This document shows, in pieces, positions 48,168 to 57,524 of a stretch of 64,000 nt of DNA. Source of the DNA: CAIWHR01 sp963726765. Lineage in GTDB: Bacteria > Pseudomonadota > Gammaproteobacteria > Burkholderiales > Casimicrobiaceae. Numbering within the stretch: the stretch's first letter is position 1; each line of letters begins with the position of its first letter. The stretch is from assembly GCA_963726765.1 (NCBI GenBank), contig CAVSDH010000006.1:186001-250000 (forward strand), in the 5' to 3' direction. A program made the position numbers and the translations under genes. The notes below the pieces were generated by a model. That model saw only the letters and a list, made by a program, of their open reading frames with translations. It was not told the DNA's origin and did no database searches.

Positions 48168-48596
48168 GTGTTCCTTTTTCTAGATAACCGGGCACTTTGG
48201 CCCGGACGACCTGTTCCGTCAAGAGCGATTCCGGTAGGGTACCGTCTCGACAATTAAGGTCGAGTCTGTATCGGATTTGCCGTCTGTACGGTTCAACACC
48301 GGGAGAACCGGCGATGGCATGGGAAAATTCCACGTCGGTGCCCATACCCGCCGGTGCCCATACCTCATGGTCGGTGTGTCGGCACGCGGTCGAGGGTCGC
48401 CCTGGTTCGGTTGTTGCGGCCCACCGTCATCCACTACACTTCGCCGATCGAATTGCCGAATTTTCGTGTTGCACACCCACCGCATCTCTCCCCGGGACAG
48501 CTTTGAAGTGAGCGGAAGATCGCGCTTCAGTCCACTCGCTTCTCCCTGTTGCGAATCGGCGCTGGCCGTCGCCGGGACGATTCCGGAGTGCCGCAA
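48168..48596. other. Divergent intergenic region with two hairpins in the adhesin leader
   Basis: About 430 bp between the adhesin gene (minus) and the NodB-like gene (plus), so it holds two divergent promoters. On the adhesin side are two inverted repeats: CCGGGC/GCCCGG at 48188-48205, just ahead of the ribosome binding site AAAAAGGAACAC, and CTCGAC/GTCGAG at 48246-48264. I looked for a second c-di-GMP aptamer here; the GGGACGCAAAGC core is absent. Confidence 0.55.
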
Positions 48597-50051
48597 TTGA
48601 ACACCCGGCGCGCGCGCGCAATCGTGATCGACTGCGACGAGCGAATCGTTCCGCGTGCACGGTACGTTTTCGACACGCTATTCATGGCGTGCGGAATCCC
48701 GGTGGAATACGCCAGCGTTCCACCGGCGCAGGGTGCATGGATCCTGTATGCCACATCGAAGAAACGCGCCCTGCCCGCGCGCCGATGCGTGGCGATCGTG
48801 CACCGACCGGACGCCTGGCGCATGTTCGACACCGATTCCGACGTCGAATCGGCAGGCGACGCGAATGGAATTGCCGCGGTCTTCCCGCAGATCGATCCGG
48901 AATTCGCGGAGCCGTCCGACATTCCATTCGATCTCGTTGCCAATGCCTTCTACTTTCTCTCCGCCTGGTCGGAGCGCAACAGTTCCCATCGATCGGGCTC
49001 GCGCCAGCTCCACAGGACATCGGTGTTTGCCCGGCTCGGCATTCCACAGGACATCGTCGACCGCTATCTCGAGCGCCTCATCGCCGCTCTGGCCTCAACG
49101 GGTGATGAACCGGACATCACCGGAAAGCAGGACGCCCTTTGGCCCGGTGGCGCGCGTTTCGCCATTGCGCTTTCGCACGACGTCGATTTCCTCCCGTCCG
49201 GTCCGTTCGACAACGCGCGCCAGGGAGTCAAGTCGATACTTCGACATCTGATACGCCAACGCGACCCGGGCGACGCATTTCGGGCGGCCCAGGGTCTTGC
49301 GAGATGCCTGTTTGCCGGACGGGATCCGTACGGTTGCGTACCTGAAATCATTGCCGAGGAGAAGCGACTCGGTGTTCGCTCCTCCTTTCAGGTCGCCGTG
49401 GCTCGACGCCATCCGGCCGACGTCAACTACGACATTCGCGACGATCGGGCGCGGGATTACCTGCGCGCGATCACCAGCGCCGGATTCGACCTGTGCCTCC
49501 ATGGCAGCTATCGGTCCACGGAGCAGCGATCGTGGTACGTCGAGGAAGTTGCGCTGCTGACGGAACGACTGGTGCGCCCCCTGGGTTCGCGACAGCACTT
49601 TCTCTCCTTCGACTACGACAGCTTGTTTGCGGCGCAGGAGGAAGCCGGCATCCAGTACGACATGTCGATGGGATTCCCGGACCGCTGTGGACCACGCACC
49701 GGATTTTCCTATCCGTATTTTCCATTCTGCATGGCCAGGAACCGTCCGTACGACGTCGTCGAAATAAGCCTCTACTACATGGATGTCACGCTGCATGGCT
49801 ACATGGGAATTCGTCCACGCGAGGCACGCGCGGTCATTGCGGCGGGACTCGCCGAACTGCAGCGAAAACGTGGCGCGGTGTCGGTCGTGTGGCATCCTAT
49901 CGTTTTCGGCGCCGCGCGCGATCCGGGATATGACCAGGTGTACTGGTACCTGATCGATCAAGTGCGGGCGCTGGGCGGGCTGCCTACCGACGGGCGGACG
50001 ATCAACGATTTCTGGCGCGAGCGTGCCCGTGGTTATCCCAGTTTTTCGTGA
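48597..50051 (+). CDS. Polysaccharide deacetylase-like (NodB-fold) protein
   Basis: About 484 residues, no signal peptide. The NodB-like motifs are FAIALSHDVDFLPSGPFD near residue 190, and DLCLHGSYRSTEQRSW, which gives the H-G-S-Y region that replaces H-x-x-x-H in this subgroup. VVWHPIVFGAARD is near the C-terminus. This N-terminally extended architecture differs from the copies at 12357 and 31070. The start is best placed at TTG 48597, since CCGGAG lies eight bases upstream; the earlier in-frame TTG at 48549 lacks such a site. The glycosyltransferase gene follows about 108 bp downstream, and the opposite side faces the adhesin gene. Confidence 0.72.
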   Translation: MNTRRARAIVIDCDERIVPRARYVFDTLFMACGIPVEYASVPPAQGAWILYATSKKRALPARRCVAIVHRPDAWRMFDTDSDVESAGDANGIAAVFPQIDPEFAEPSDIPFDLVANAFYFLSAWSERNSSHRSGSRQLHRTSVFARLGIPQDIVDRYLERLIAALASTGDEPDITGKQDALWPGGARFAIALSHDVDFLPSGPFDNARQGVKSILRHLIRQRDPGDAFRAAQGLARCLFAGRDPYGCVPEIIAEEKRLGVRSSFQVAVARRHPADVNYDIRDDRARDYLRAITSAGFDLCLHGSYRSTEQRSWYVEEVALLTERLVRPLGSRQHFLSFDYDSLFAAQEEAGIQYDMSMGFPDRCGPRTGFSYPYFPFCMARNRPYDVVEISLYYMDVTLHGYMGIRPREARAVIAAGLAELQRKRGAVSVVWHPIVFGAARDPGYDQVYWYLIDQVRALGGLPTDGRTINDFWRERARGYPSFS

Positions 50052-50159
50052 CGCAGCGTGCGCTTGCGGGCAAGTGCCGGAGCGCATCTGCGGATCCGGT
50101 CGAACCGGCCCCGCGCTCGACGCGGATCCTGCGCAATCGGATAACGGAGAAGTCCCGCA

Positions 50160-51341
50160 ATGGCGTTGATCCTGATGGTGGCTTACACCAACTACCGCCG
50201 CGACGGGCGCGTGAAGCGGGAAGCGGAGGCGCTGGTCGAGGCTGGTCACCAAGTCGTTTTCATTGCCTGTCGCCAGCCGGGACAGCCGAATCGCGAAACG
50301 ATAGCGGGTGTCGACGTCATCAAGGTGCCGGCGCTTGAGCAACGATCGCACGTCGATGCTCGCTTACATGCTCGCCTACGCGACATTTTTCCTGTCGACC
50401 TCGGTTCACATATTGCTTCACCCGCTTCGCTACCGGCTGATCCACGTGAACAACATGCCGGACTTTCTCGTTCTCTCCGCATGGCTGCCGCGCCTGCTGG
50501 GACGTCCGGTTATCCACGACGTCCACGATCTCATGCCGGAGCTGTATCTCGAGAAATTCGGGTCCGATGAGACGCGATTTCCGGTGCGCGTCCTGAAGTT
50601 GCAGGAACGATGGGCCGCGAAGTTTTCCTCGGCCGTGCGTGACCGTGGAGGCAGCGCCTCAAGGACATTCTCGCGAGTCGTGGCATTCCCCGGGACAAGA
50701 TTCACGTGCTCATGAATCTGCCGGACGAGCGGATTTTTCGGCAGCGCACAGCGCGACCGCCAAAGCCCGCGGATGCGTCCTTCGTGATCGTTTATCACGG
50801 CACGCTCGCTCGTCGCCTCGGGCTCGACATCGCGATCCAGGCCGTGGCCAAGGCGAGAACCGCAGTCCCCCGCATCGAGCTGCGCATCATCGGCGCCGGA
50901 GAGGAGCGGAACGCGCTGATCGAGTTGCGCGACCGCCTGGGACTTCATCAGACGGTGACCTTCAGCGAAGGCTTCGTGCCCGTCGAAAAGGTGCCGTCGT
51001 TGATCGACGACGCCGACATCGGAATCATCCCGCTGCGCGTCTCTGGCGGCACCGACATCATGCTTCCGACAAAGCTTCTCGAGTACGTGACGATGGGGAT
51101 TCCCTGCATCGTGCCGAGAACGGGAACGATTGCCCGCTACTTCGACGACCAGATGGTCCAGTACTTCGAAGCGGAGGACGTCGACTCGCTGGCAAGCGCA
51201 ATCATCGGGTTGCACCGCGATCCCCGGCGCAGGGCGTCAATTGCCGAGCAAGCGACGGAGCGATTCGGCAATACCTATCGCTGGTCGGAGCACAAGAAGA
51301 TCTACACCTCGCTCGTCCATCGACTGATCGGCCAGCACTAG
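50160..51341 (+). CDS. Glycosyltransferase family 4 (two frameshifts)
   Basis: A GT-B family 4 enzyme of about 393 residues once corrected. The N-terminal domain starts MVAYTNYRRDGRVKREAEAL and runs to VIKVPALEQ. It resumes in another frame at MLAYMLAYATFFLSTSV, RLIHVNNMPDFLVLSAW and VIHDVHDLMPE, then changes frame again before RLKDILASRGIPRDKIHVLM. The C-terminal donor-binding domain (FVIVYHGTLARRLGLDIAIQ, FVPVEKVPSLIDDADIGIIP, LPTKLLEYVTMGIPCIVP) is intact, including the E-x-x-x-x-x-x-P region. Shifts lie at about 50340 and 50640. The ATG is at 50160. Confidence 0.82.
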
Positions 51342-51400
51342 CGACGATTCCTGCGGGCCGAGGCAGGCGCGCAGTCGCTGCGGCTGCACCGCAGTACGCG

Positions 51401-52697
51401 TCAGTGGTGCTCGTTATGCGAGGAGCGACCAATGCCGAAGTATAGGAGCCCTGCGGCCTCGGCTTCCGCCTGGTTCCACAGGTTGCGGCCGTCGAGCAGC
51501 ACTTCCACGCCCCCCTTTCGCCACGCCTTGAAGTCCGGCCGGGCAAATTCCTGGTGCGCGGTATTGAGGACCAGCACGCTCGACGAAGCAGCGCTTCCGC
51601 CATCGAAGCCTGCCTTGCGCAGTTCGGCATCGGTATAGTGCGGGTCCTCGATGGTTACGATCGCGCCCAAGTGCAGGAGGTGATCGCGCAGCGAGTAGGC
51701 AGGGCTGAACGTGTCGACTTTCACGCCCGGCCGAAACCCCAGCCCGAGAATGTGGACCTTCTGCCCATCGAGAGACTTCCATGCGGTCGCAACACGGTCC
51801 AGCTGCCGCGCGGGCTGGAGATCGTTGATCTCCCGGGCTGCTTCGGAGATTCTCTGCGTCACACCCAGGCGGCGCGATTCCCGCGTCAGAAAATAGGGAT
51901 AAACCGGCGTGCAATGTCCGCCGACACCTATCCCGGGAATGAGCAGGTTCGCTTCCCCGTCGCTGTTGGCGGCCGACCGCACACGGTCGAAATCCACACC
52001 CGCCACTTCGCAGAATGCCGACAGTTCGTTGGCAAGCGCAATATTGACGTCGCGGTAGAGCATTCCAAGAAGCTTGGTCATTTCGGCCGCTTCGATCGAA
52101 CCGACCTCGTCCACCGGGGCGCCCAGGAACTCCCGATAGACAGCCGCGGCCTTTTCGAGCGAGGCACGATCAAATCCGCCGACGACTTTCGGCGTCGTTC
52201 CGAGACGAGCGAGCACCAGATTCGCCTTGACTCGCTCAGGGCTGTAGGCCACGTGGAAGTCCGTGCCAGCCTTGAGCCCGCTGTGCTTTTCGATGACCGG
52301 TATCAGGTGGCTTCGCGTCCCGCCGACCGTCACGGTAGTTTCGTAGATCACCAACGACCCTGCACTTCAATCCCCTGCCGATGTCGGCGGATGCCGATTG
52401 AAGAATGCTGAAATCGATGTAGCGGTCCGGGGTGAGATGCGCCGGAACGATGACCACGATCACATTCGCTTCCGAAACAGCCGTGGCAGTGTCGGTCATT
52501 CCGTGCAGGCGACCGGAGCGGTGCAATTCGCTCATGAGCTCGACCAGTCCGGGCTCTTCGTACGGGGATTCGCCCGCGTCGATCGCTCGAGCGATGGCGG
52601 GATTGACGTCGCTCACGGTGACGTCGGCACCGCGGCGACCAAAGGTACATGCGAGCGGGAGTCCCATTCTCCCGCCGCCAACCACAGTAATCTTCAT
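51401..52697 (-). CDS. UDP-sugar dehydrogenase (WbpA/WecC type; frameshift near 52362)
   Basis: A nucleotide-sugar dehydrogenase that oxidises C6 of a UDP-sugar to the uronic acid in two NAD-dependent steps. The N-terminal ITVVGGGRMGLPLACTF is the NAD site. IEAAEMTKLLGMLYRDVNIAL is the central helix. The catalytic Cys is in GIGVGGHCTPVYPYFL, the form seen in UDP-N-acetylhexosamine dehydrogenases rather than UDP-glucose dehydrogenases. GLGFRPGVKVDTFSPAYSL begins the C-terminal domain. One base is gained or lost near 52362, between RGLK and SLVIYETTVTVGG. With WbpD, WbpB and WbpE homologues 2-5 kb away, it most likely makes UDP-GlcNAc uronic acid for the 2,3-diamino sugar pathway (inference). 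The ATG is at 52697. Confidence 0.82.
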
Positions 52698-52786
52698 CTC
52701 ACATTCCCCAGATGGAATTCTCCAGAAATTCGCAGGCTCAACGGTCACGCGAACGGCGAATTCCGTCGACCTAATCCTTCGGCATT

Positions 52787-53872
52787 TCAATTTTCCGATG
52801 CGCCGGAGGGAGCGCGGCCACCTGCATTTCTCCTGCTCGCCAGCTCTCGATTGCCGGCCAGCAACTCGACTCGGCTCATCAGTTTGTCCCACGCACAGAC
52901 TGCGCGCGCCTTGAAGCGCGGCAAGGCGAGCTGCGCGCGCCAGGCCCTCTCGTAGCCAATCAATGGCGTCATCCATGCGTATTTCCACCGAAGGCCGGGA
53001 AACACCAGGTGGCCGGAGAACCCGGCCGCCAACTCCTGCAACTCTGACCTGATATCGGACCGGTCCGGATCAAAATTCGTCGACCAGTTTTGCAGGTAAG
53101 CACGACATGCATCGCGCACCCGCTCGCTGTCTTCCAGCGAGCGCACATACTGGACGTGCAACTTCATGGAGAGCAGCATCGCATCCATTTTCCGATCCGA
53201 TTTTCCAATGTAACTCAGCTGCTCGGACGGAATGCTGCGGTAATACACCTTCGCGCCCGGCGCGAAGCGCACGCCATTGCTCGCCATCAGCACCCGCGCA
53301 AAATATTCGCCGTCGTCGTCGCTGAGCAATTGCGTATCCCATACACCTGCGGCATCTGCCAGCTCGCGGCTTGTGAGCCATGTCGCCGTCTGCATGTGCA
53401 GGTTCTTGCCCATCTTGTGCACCAGCCAATCGATAGGCTTCAAGTCCTGCCAGAGCGGTGTCGGAACGAAGCGAGCTTGACTTGGGCGGTAGGCAAAGTA
53501 CGCCCACTCCGACGAAAGCAGCGTCCGGCGGTTGTCACCCTCCCGCAATGCGCCCATCTGCAATTCGATCTTGCCGGGAGACAGCAGGTCGTCGGCATCG
53601 AGCCACTGGATGTAATCGCCCTGGCTGAGTGCATAGGCGCGATTCCTCGTCGCTGCGGCGCCCTCGTTTTCCTTTGCCTCCACCTTTACCTTGCCCGAGG
53701 CAAAGCTCCGGGCTACCTGGAGCGTCTGGTCGCGCGACCCGTCATCGACGATGATGATTTCGGTATTGGGCCACGTCTGCGCCAGTGCAGAGCGAATCGT
53801 ATCGGCGATCCACTCCTGGGCGTTGAACGCAGGAATGAGAATTGAGACGAGCGGGTGGTCGCGATCGGACAT
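52787..53872 (-). CDS. Glycosyltransferase family 2
   Basis: About 361 residues, GT-A fold. LVSILIPAFNAQEWIADTIR and IIIVDDGSRDQTLQVARSF bind the nucleotide; GDYIQWLDADDLLSPGKIE contains the acidic metal site. It is closely similar along its length to the glycosyltransferase at 59527-60687: both have the D-Y/N-Y-I-Q-W-L-D-A-D-D-L-L block, an H-M-Q-T-x-x-W-L segment, and the same C-terminal WKYxWM/WI pattern. They probably act on related acceptors. The ATG at 53872 is preferred over an in-frame upstream start at 53887. It is the first gene of a minus-strand pair with the UDP-sugar dehydrogenase, about 90 bp apart. Confidence 0.86.
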   Translation of the reverse strand: MSDRDHPLVSILIPAFNAQEWIADTIRSALAQTWPNTEIIIVDDGSRDQTLQVARSFASGKVKVEAKENEGAAATRNRAYALSQGDYIQWLDADDLLSPGKIELQMGALREGDNRRTLLSSEWAYFAYRPSQARFVPTPLWQDLKPIDWLVHKMGKNLHMQTATWLTSRELADAAGVWDTQLLSDDDGEYFARVLMASNGVRFAPGAKVYYRSIPSEQLSYIGKSDRKMDAMLLSMKLHVQYVRSLEDSERVRDACRAYLQNWSTNFDPDRSDIRSELQELAAGFSGHLVFPGLRWKYAWMTPLIGYERAWRAQLALPRFKARAVCAWDKLMSRVELLAGNRELASRRNAGGRAPSGASEN

Positions 53873-54492
53873 TATTGGGTCAGGCAACGCACGAGGAGAC
53901 GCAGAACGCCACGGTGACGCGTAGGATACCGGAATCCGGTATCACAGCCTCGCGAGCGCCGCGAACCGGCCCGGGAGATCCATCGCCGGCGGATGGCTTT
54001 TCCCGCCACATCCGCCAAGCATCGCACTCGGAGCACGATAGCAGCAATCGATAGATGATTGTTTGACGCACATCAGGTCGCATTTCCGCACTTCAACGAA
54101 CGGAACCCGAAGATCGCCACGCCCCCAACGGCCCCACGGAACACGCGGCCTCGTTGCGCGGATTGGGGTCACTCAAGATGCCCCGCTGAATCTCGCAGAG
54201 CTTCCCTCACGGGTCGTCGCATCGCCCACTGGGTCAACGCGGCAGCAATCTTCGCGCATTTCTCGTATCATCCAATCGACATGTTTCCAAAATGGTGGGG
54301 AATTGGTGGAGAGCGATTCCATGATCACGCGATGGTCTCGCAACATCCCGGTCGCCGATTTACCTGGCAAGCGCTACTTGAACATTGCAGCGTGCCCCGC
54401 TCCCCACGTCTGGCCAATCGCATGGCCCGCATCGCGTTAGCCAAATGATTCTCATTAGCAGCCGAATTCCCGAATAGGACAAAGGTCCCGTC
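53873..54492. other. Divergent intergenic region
   Basis: About 620 bp between the glycosyltransferase (minus) and the wbpD homologue (plus), so two promoters are expected. No protein-coding frame is convincing, and no structured RNA is recognised. Confidence 0.45.
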
Positions 54493-54972
54493 ATGCCGAT
54501 ATCCGACAGTGTCGTTCTCGGAAAAAACGTCAACATATTTCAGCCGTCGCTCGTGAATCTTTACGGATGCACGATCGGCGACGAAACCAAGGTCGGCGCA
54601 TTCGTCGAAATCCAGAAGAACGCGACAATCGGCGTTCGGTGCAAGATCTCGTCGCACACGTTCGTATGCGAGGGCGTGGTCATCGAGGATCATGTTTTCA
54701 TCGGTCACGGCGTGATGTTTACCAACGATCGTTACCCGCGCGCGACAACTACAGATGGTAGCCTTCAGAGTGAAGCCGACTGGAAGGTCGAGCCCACGCT
54801 GGTGAAGCGTGGCGCATCGATCGGATCCAATGCCACGATCATCTGCGGAGTGACGGTCGGTACGGGTGCCCTGGTGGGCGCGGGCGCGGTAGTCAACAAG
54901 GACGTCCCCGATTACGCCATCGTGGCAGGGGTTCCGGCACGTGTCATCGGGAACTTGCGAACGCGCGCCTGA
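54493..54972 (+). CDS. wbpD: WbpD-like hexapeptide-repeat N-acetyltransferase
   Basis: A 159-residue left-handed beta-helix acyltransferase. Hexapeptide coils run from VVLGKNVNIF to GVTVGTGALVGAGAVVNKDV, ending in the usual AIVAGVPARVIG. The insert FVCEGVVIEDHVFIGHGVMF followed by TNDRYPRA is characteristic of WbpD/WlbB, the enzyme that acetylates the 3-amino group of UDP-2-acetamido-3-amino-2,3-dideoxy-glucuronate. The length matches the family. A WbpB-like oxidoreductase and a WbpE-like aminotransferase follow downstream, supplying the two steps before this one. The ATG at 54493 follows GGACAAAGGTCCCGTC. Confidence 0.87.
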   Translation: MPISDSVVLGKNVNIFQPSLVNLYGCTIGDETKVGAFVEIQKNATIGVRCKISSHTFVCEGVVIEDHVFIGHGVMFTNDRYPRATTTDGSLQSEADWKVEPTLVKRGASIGSNATIICGVTVGTGALVGAGAVVNKDVPDYAIVAGVPARVIGNLRTRA

Positions 54973-55221
54973 ATTTTCGTTCCCATCATCGGCGCTTTCG
55001 GGTACTCTTTCACATCTGAAATCCGAACCGACCGCGCGCTCCTGCGCGTCGTGAAAAAACTTTGCGCCACAACAAGTCTGATCTGGCTCAACGTCTTCTC
55101 CGCGGTAATCGCGGATCATGACGCTCGCAGGACCATCGGACCGGCCTATCACGCAATCCGACTGCGCGCGGGAATCAATGGGCCCGCGTATCGAAATTTT
55201 CACGGCACCTGGAGCAAGGCA

Positions 55222-56252
55222 ATGATCAACATCGGTATCGTCGGCTACGGCTATTGGGGCCCCAACCTGGTGCGAAATTTTGCCGAGTTGCCGGGCGCGG
55301 CCGTTGACGGGCGTGGCGGACCTCGACCCCAAAAAGCTCGAGCTCGTAAAGCGGCGATTTCCGAACGTGAAAACGACCACGGATTTCCAGGAGCTGCTCA
55401 AGGATCCGACGATCGATGCCATCGCGATTGCGACGCCTGTCAGCACGCATTTCGAATTCGGCATGGCGGCGCTCAAGGCGGGCAAGCACCTCTGGATCGA
55501 GAAGCCGATGACGGAGACGTCGCTTCAGGCGCGCAAGCTGATCGACGAGGCCGCGAAGCGCAAGCGTGTACTATTTGTCGACCACACCTTCATCTACACG
55601 GGTGCGGTCCGCAAGATGGCCGAAGTGATCAAGAGCGGCGACCTGGGGCGTGTGTACTATTACGACTCGACCCGCGTCAATCTCGGTCTGTTCCAGCGCG
55701 ACGTGAACGTGATCGCCGACCTGGCGGTTCACGATTTTTCGATTCTGGATTATCTGCTCGGCGAACACCCGACTGCGGTTTCGGCCAGCGGCACCAACCA
55801 CTTTCCCGGAACGCCGGAGAATCTCGCGTACATCACGCTGTTCTACCCGTCGGGAGTCATTGCGCACACCAACGTCAGCTGGCTCGCTCCCGGTCAAGGT
55901 GCGCCAGATCCTCATCGGCGGAAGCAAGAAGATGATCATCTACGATGACCTCGAGCCCAGCGAGAAGATCAAGGTATACGACAAGGGCGTGAGCTTTACC
56001 GACGACCCGAAGCAGATTCACGAGATGCGGGTCACGCATCGGACCGGCGACATGTGGGCGCCAAAACTCGCGGCAACCGAGGCGTTGCGCGTCGGCGGCG
56101 AGCATTTCGTGGATTGCATCCAGAATACGAAGGTGCCCGAGACCAGCGGCGAGCTCGGGATGCGGGTCATCGAGTTGATCGAGGCGGCTACAAGCTCGAT
56201 GCGGGGCAAGGGCGAAACTGTTTACATCCAAAATCAGGGGAAGGCATCGTGA
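55222..56252 (+). CDS. wbpB: WbpB-like Gfo/Idh/MocA oxidoreductase (two frameshifts)
   Basis: NAD-dependent 3-oxidation of UDP-GlcNAc uronic acid is the role of the WbpB/WlbA family. The Rossmann start GIVGYGYWGPNLVRNFAEL is followed, after a shift near 55308, by DLDPKKLELVKRRFPNVKTT, IAIATPVSTHFEFGMAALK, HLWIEKPMTETSLQARKL with the family Glu-Lys-Pro motif, and VDHTFIYTGAVRKMAEVI. A second shift near 55905 precedes GGSKKMIIYDDLEPSEKIKV and the rest to 56252. Length about 343 residues is normal. Its stop codon overlaps the GTG start of the aminotransferase gene, so the two are translationally coupled. The ATG is at 55222. Confidence 0.86.
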
Positions 56253-57409
56253 TTCCGTTTGTCGATCTCAAGGCTCAATACGCGTCAATCAAGACTGAGG
56301 TGAACGCCGCAATCCAGGGCGTGCTCGACAGCTGCCAGTTCACGTTGGGCAGCGAGGTCGCAGCGTTCGAAAGCGAGTTCGCTGCCTACTGCCAGGCCAA
56401 GAACGGCATCGGCGTCAACACGGGAACGAGTGCCCTGCACCTTGCGTTGCTTGCAGCCAATATCGGACCTGGCGACGAGGTGATCACGGTACCGTTCACC
56501 TTCGTAGCGACTGTGTCGGCGATCGACTACACCGGCGCGAAGGCCGTATTCGTCGACATCGATCCGCGGTCCTTCACGATGGACCCGTCGATGGTCGAAG
56601 CCGCAATCACCAAGCGCACGAAGGCGATCATTCCGGTCCACCTCTACGGCCAGCCGGCGGACATGGACCCGATCATGGAGATCGCGAAGCGGCACGGCCT
56701 CGTCGTGATCGAAGACGCGTGCCAGGCCCACGGCGCGGAGTACAAGGGCCGCCGTGCGGGAAGCATTGGGGACATGGGGTGCTTCAGCTTCTATCCCGGC
56801 AAGAATCTGGGCGCGTATGGCGAGGGCGGCATGGTCGTGACGAGCAACGCCGACTACACACGCACGATCCGCATGCTGCGCGACTGGGGCGCGGAAAAGA
56901 AATATCAGCACGTGCTGAAGGGCTACAACTACCGCCTCGAAGGAATTCAAGGCGCGGTACTTCGCGTCAAGCTTCGCCATCTGGAGGCATGGACGGAGGG
57001 GCGTCGCAGGGCCGCGGCGAATTACACCCGCCTCCTGGCCGGCACCGGTGTCCCTACGCCACAGGCAATGGAATATGCCCGTCACGTCTACCACGTGTAC
57101 GCCATTCGGACGGGACAGAGGCAGGCCTGGCAGGACGCCCTGCAGGCGCAAGGCATTCAATCCGGGATCCACTATCCGATCCCCGTGCACCTGCTTCCGG
57201 CGTTTTCGGATCTTGGCTACAAGGTCGGACAGTTCCCGCATTCCGAGCGTGCCGCCAATGAGGTGCTCTCCCTCCCGATGTTTCCCGAATTGACGGAAGC
57301 GCAATGCGAAGAAGTCAGTCACGCCATCGGCGGGCTTGCCAAGGGTGAGACAAAAGGTCAGATCGATGGCGGGCGCCGCATGAAGTTGGGCACCGTCGAC
57401 GGAATTTGA
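56249..57409 (+). CDS. wbpE: WbpE-like DegT/DnrJ/EryC1 aminotransferase
   Basis: A 386-residue PLP-dependent sugar aminotransferase. VNTGTSALHLALLAANIGPGD is the cofactor-phosphate region. VIEDACQAHGAEYKGRRAG contains the Asp that contacts the PLP ring. The Schiff-base Lys is in CFSFYPGKNLGAYGEGG. YNYRLEGIQGAVLRVKLRHL is the dimer contact region. In the WbpB-WbpE-WbpD pathway it aminates C3 of the 3-keto uronic acid. The start is GTG at 56249, overlapping the TGA of the upstream gene (GTGA), which decides it against longer open frames. The frame is intact. Confidence 0.9.
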   Translation: MIPFVDLKAQYASIKTEVNAAIQGVLDSCQFTLGSEVAAFESEFAAYCQAKNGIGVNTGTSALHLALLAANIGPGDEVITVPFTFVATVSAIDYTGAKAVFVDIDPRSFTMDPSMVEAAITKRTKAIIPVHLYGQPADMDPIMEIAKRHGLVVIEDACQAHGAEYKGRRAGSIGDMGCFSFYPGKNLGAYGEGGMVVTSNADYTRTIRMLRDWGAEKKYQHVLKGYNYRLEGIQGAVLRVKLRHLEAWTEGRRRAAANYTRLLAGTGVPTPQAMEYARHVYHVYAIRTGQRQAWQDALQAQGIQSGIHYPIPVHLLPAFSDLGYKVGQFPHSERAANEVLSLPMFPELTEAQCEEVSHAIGGLAKGETKGQIDGGRRMKLGTVDGI

Positions 57410-57420
57410 CATCGGCATTG

Positions 57421-57448
57421 CATGACAGATCGGGGCCGATCTGTCATG
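57421..57448. terminator. Perfect 13-bp palindromic hairpin between convergent genes
   Basis: CATGACAGATCGG, a two-base centre, then CCGATCTGTCATG: a perfect 13-bp stem starting 12 bp after the wbpE stop and about 75 bp before the end of the convergent wzx gene. There is no T-tract on either side. Position favours a bidirectional transcription end or RNA stabiliser, but a protein-binding operator is possible. Confidence 0.55.
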
Positions 57449-57524
57449 ACCCGGGCGCTTGCACGCCGGGCAGAATCGCCATTGCCAACGTGCCTTGCCG
57501 GCTCAGGTATCCACACCGCTCGGG

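Noticed and set aside
48168..48300. Possible second c-di-GMP riboswitch upstream of the adhesin
   Set aside because: The minus-strand leader has GGCAAATCC but lacks the GGGACGCAAAGC core and the final conserved helix.
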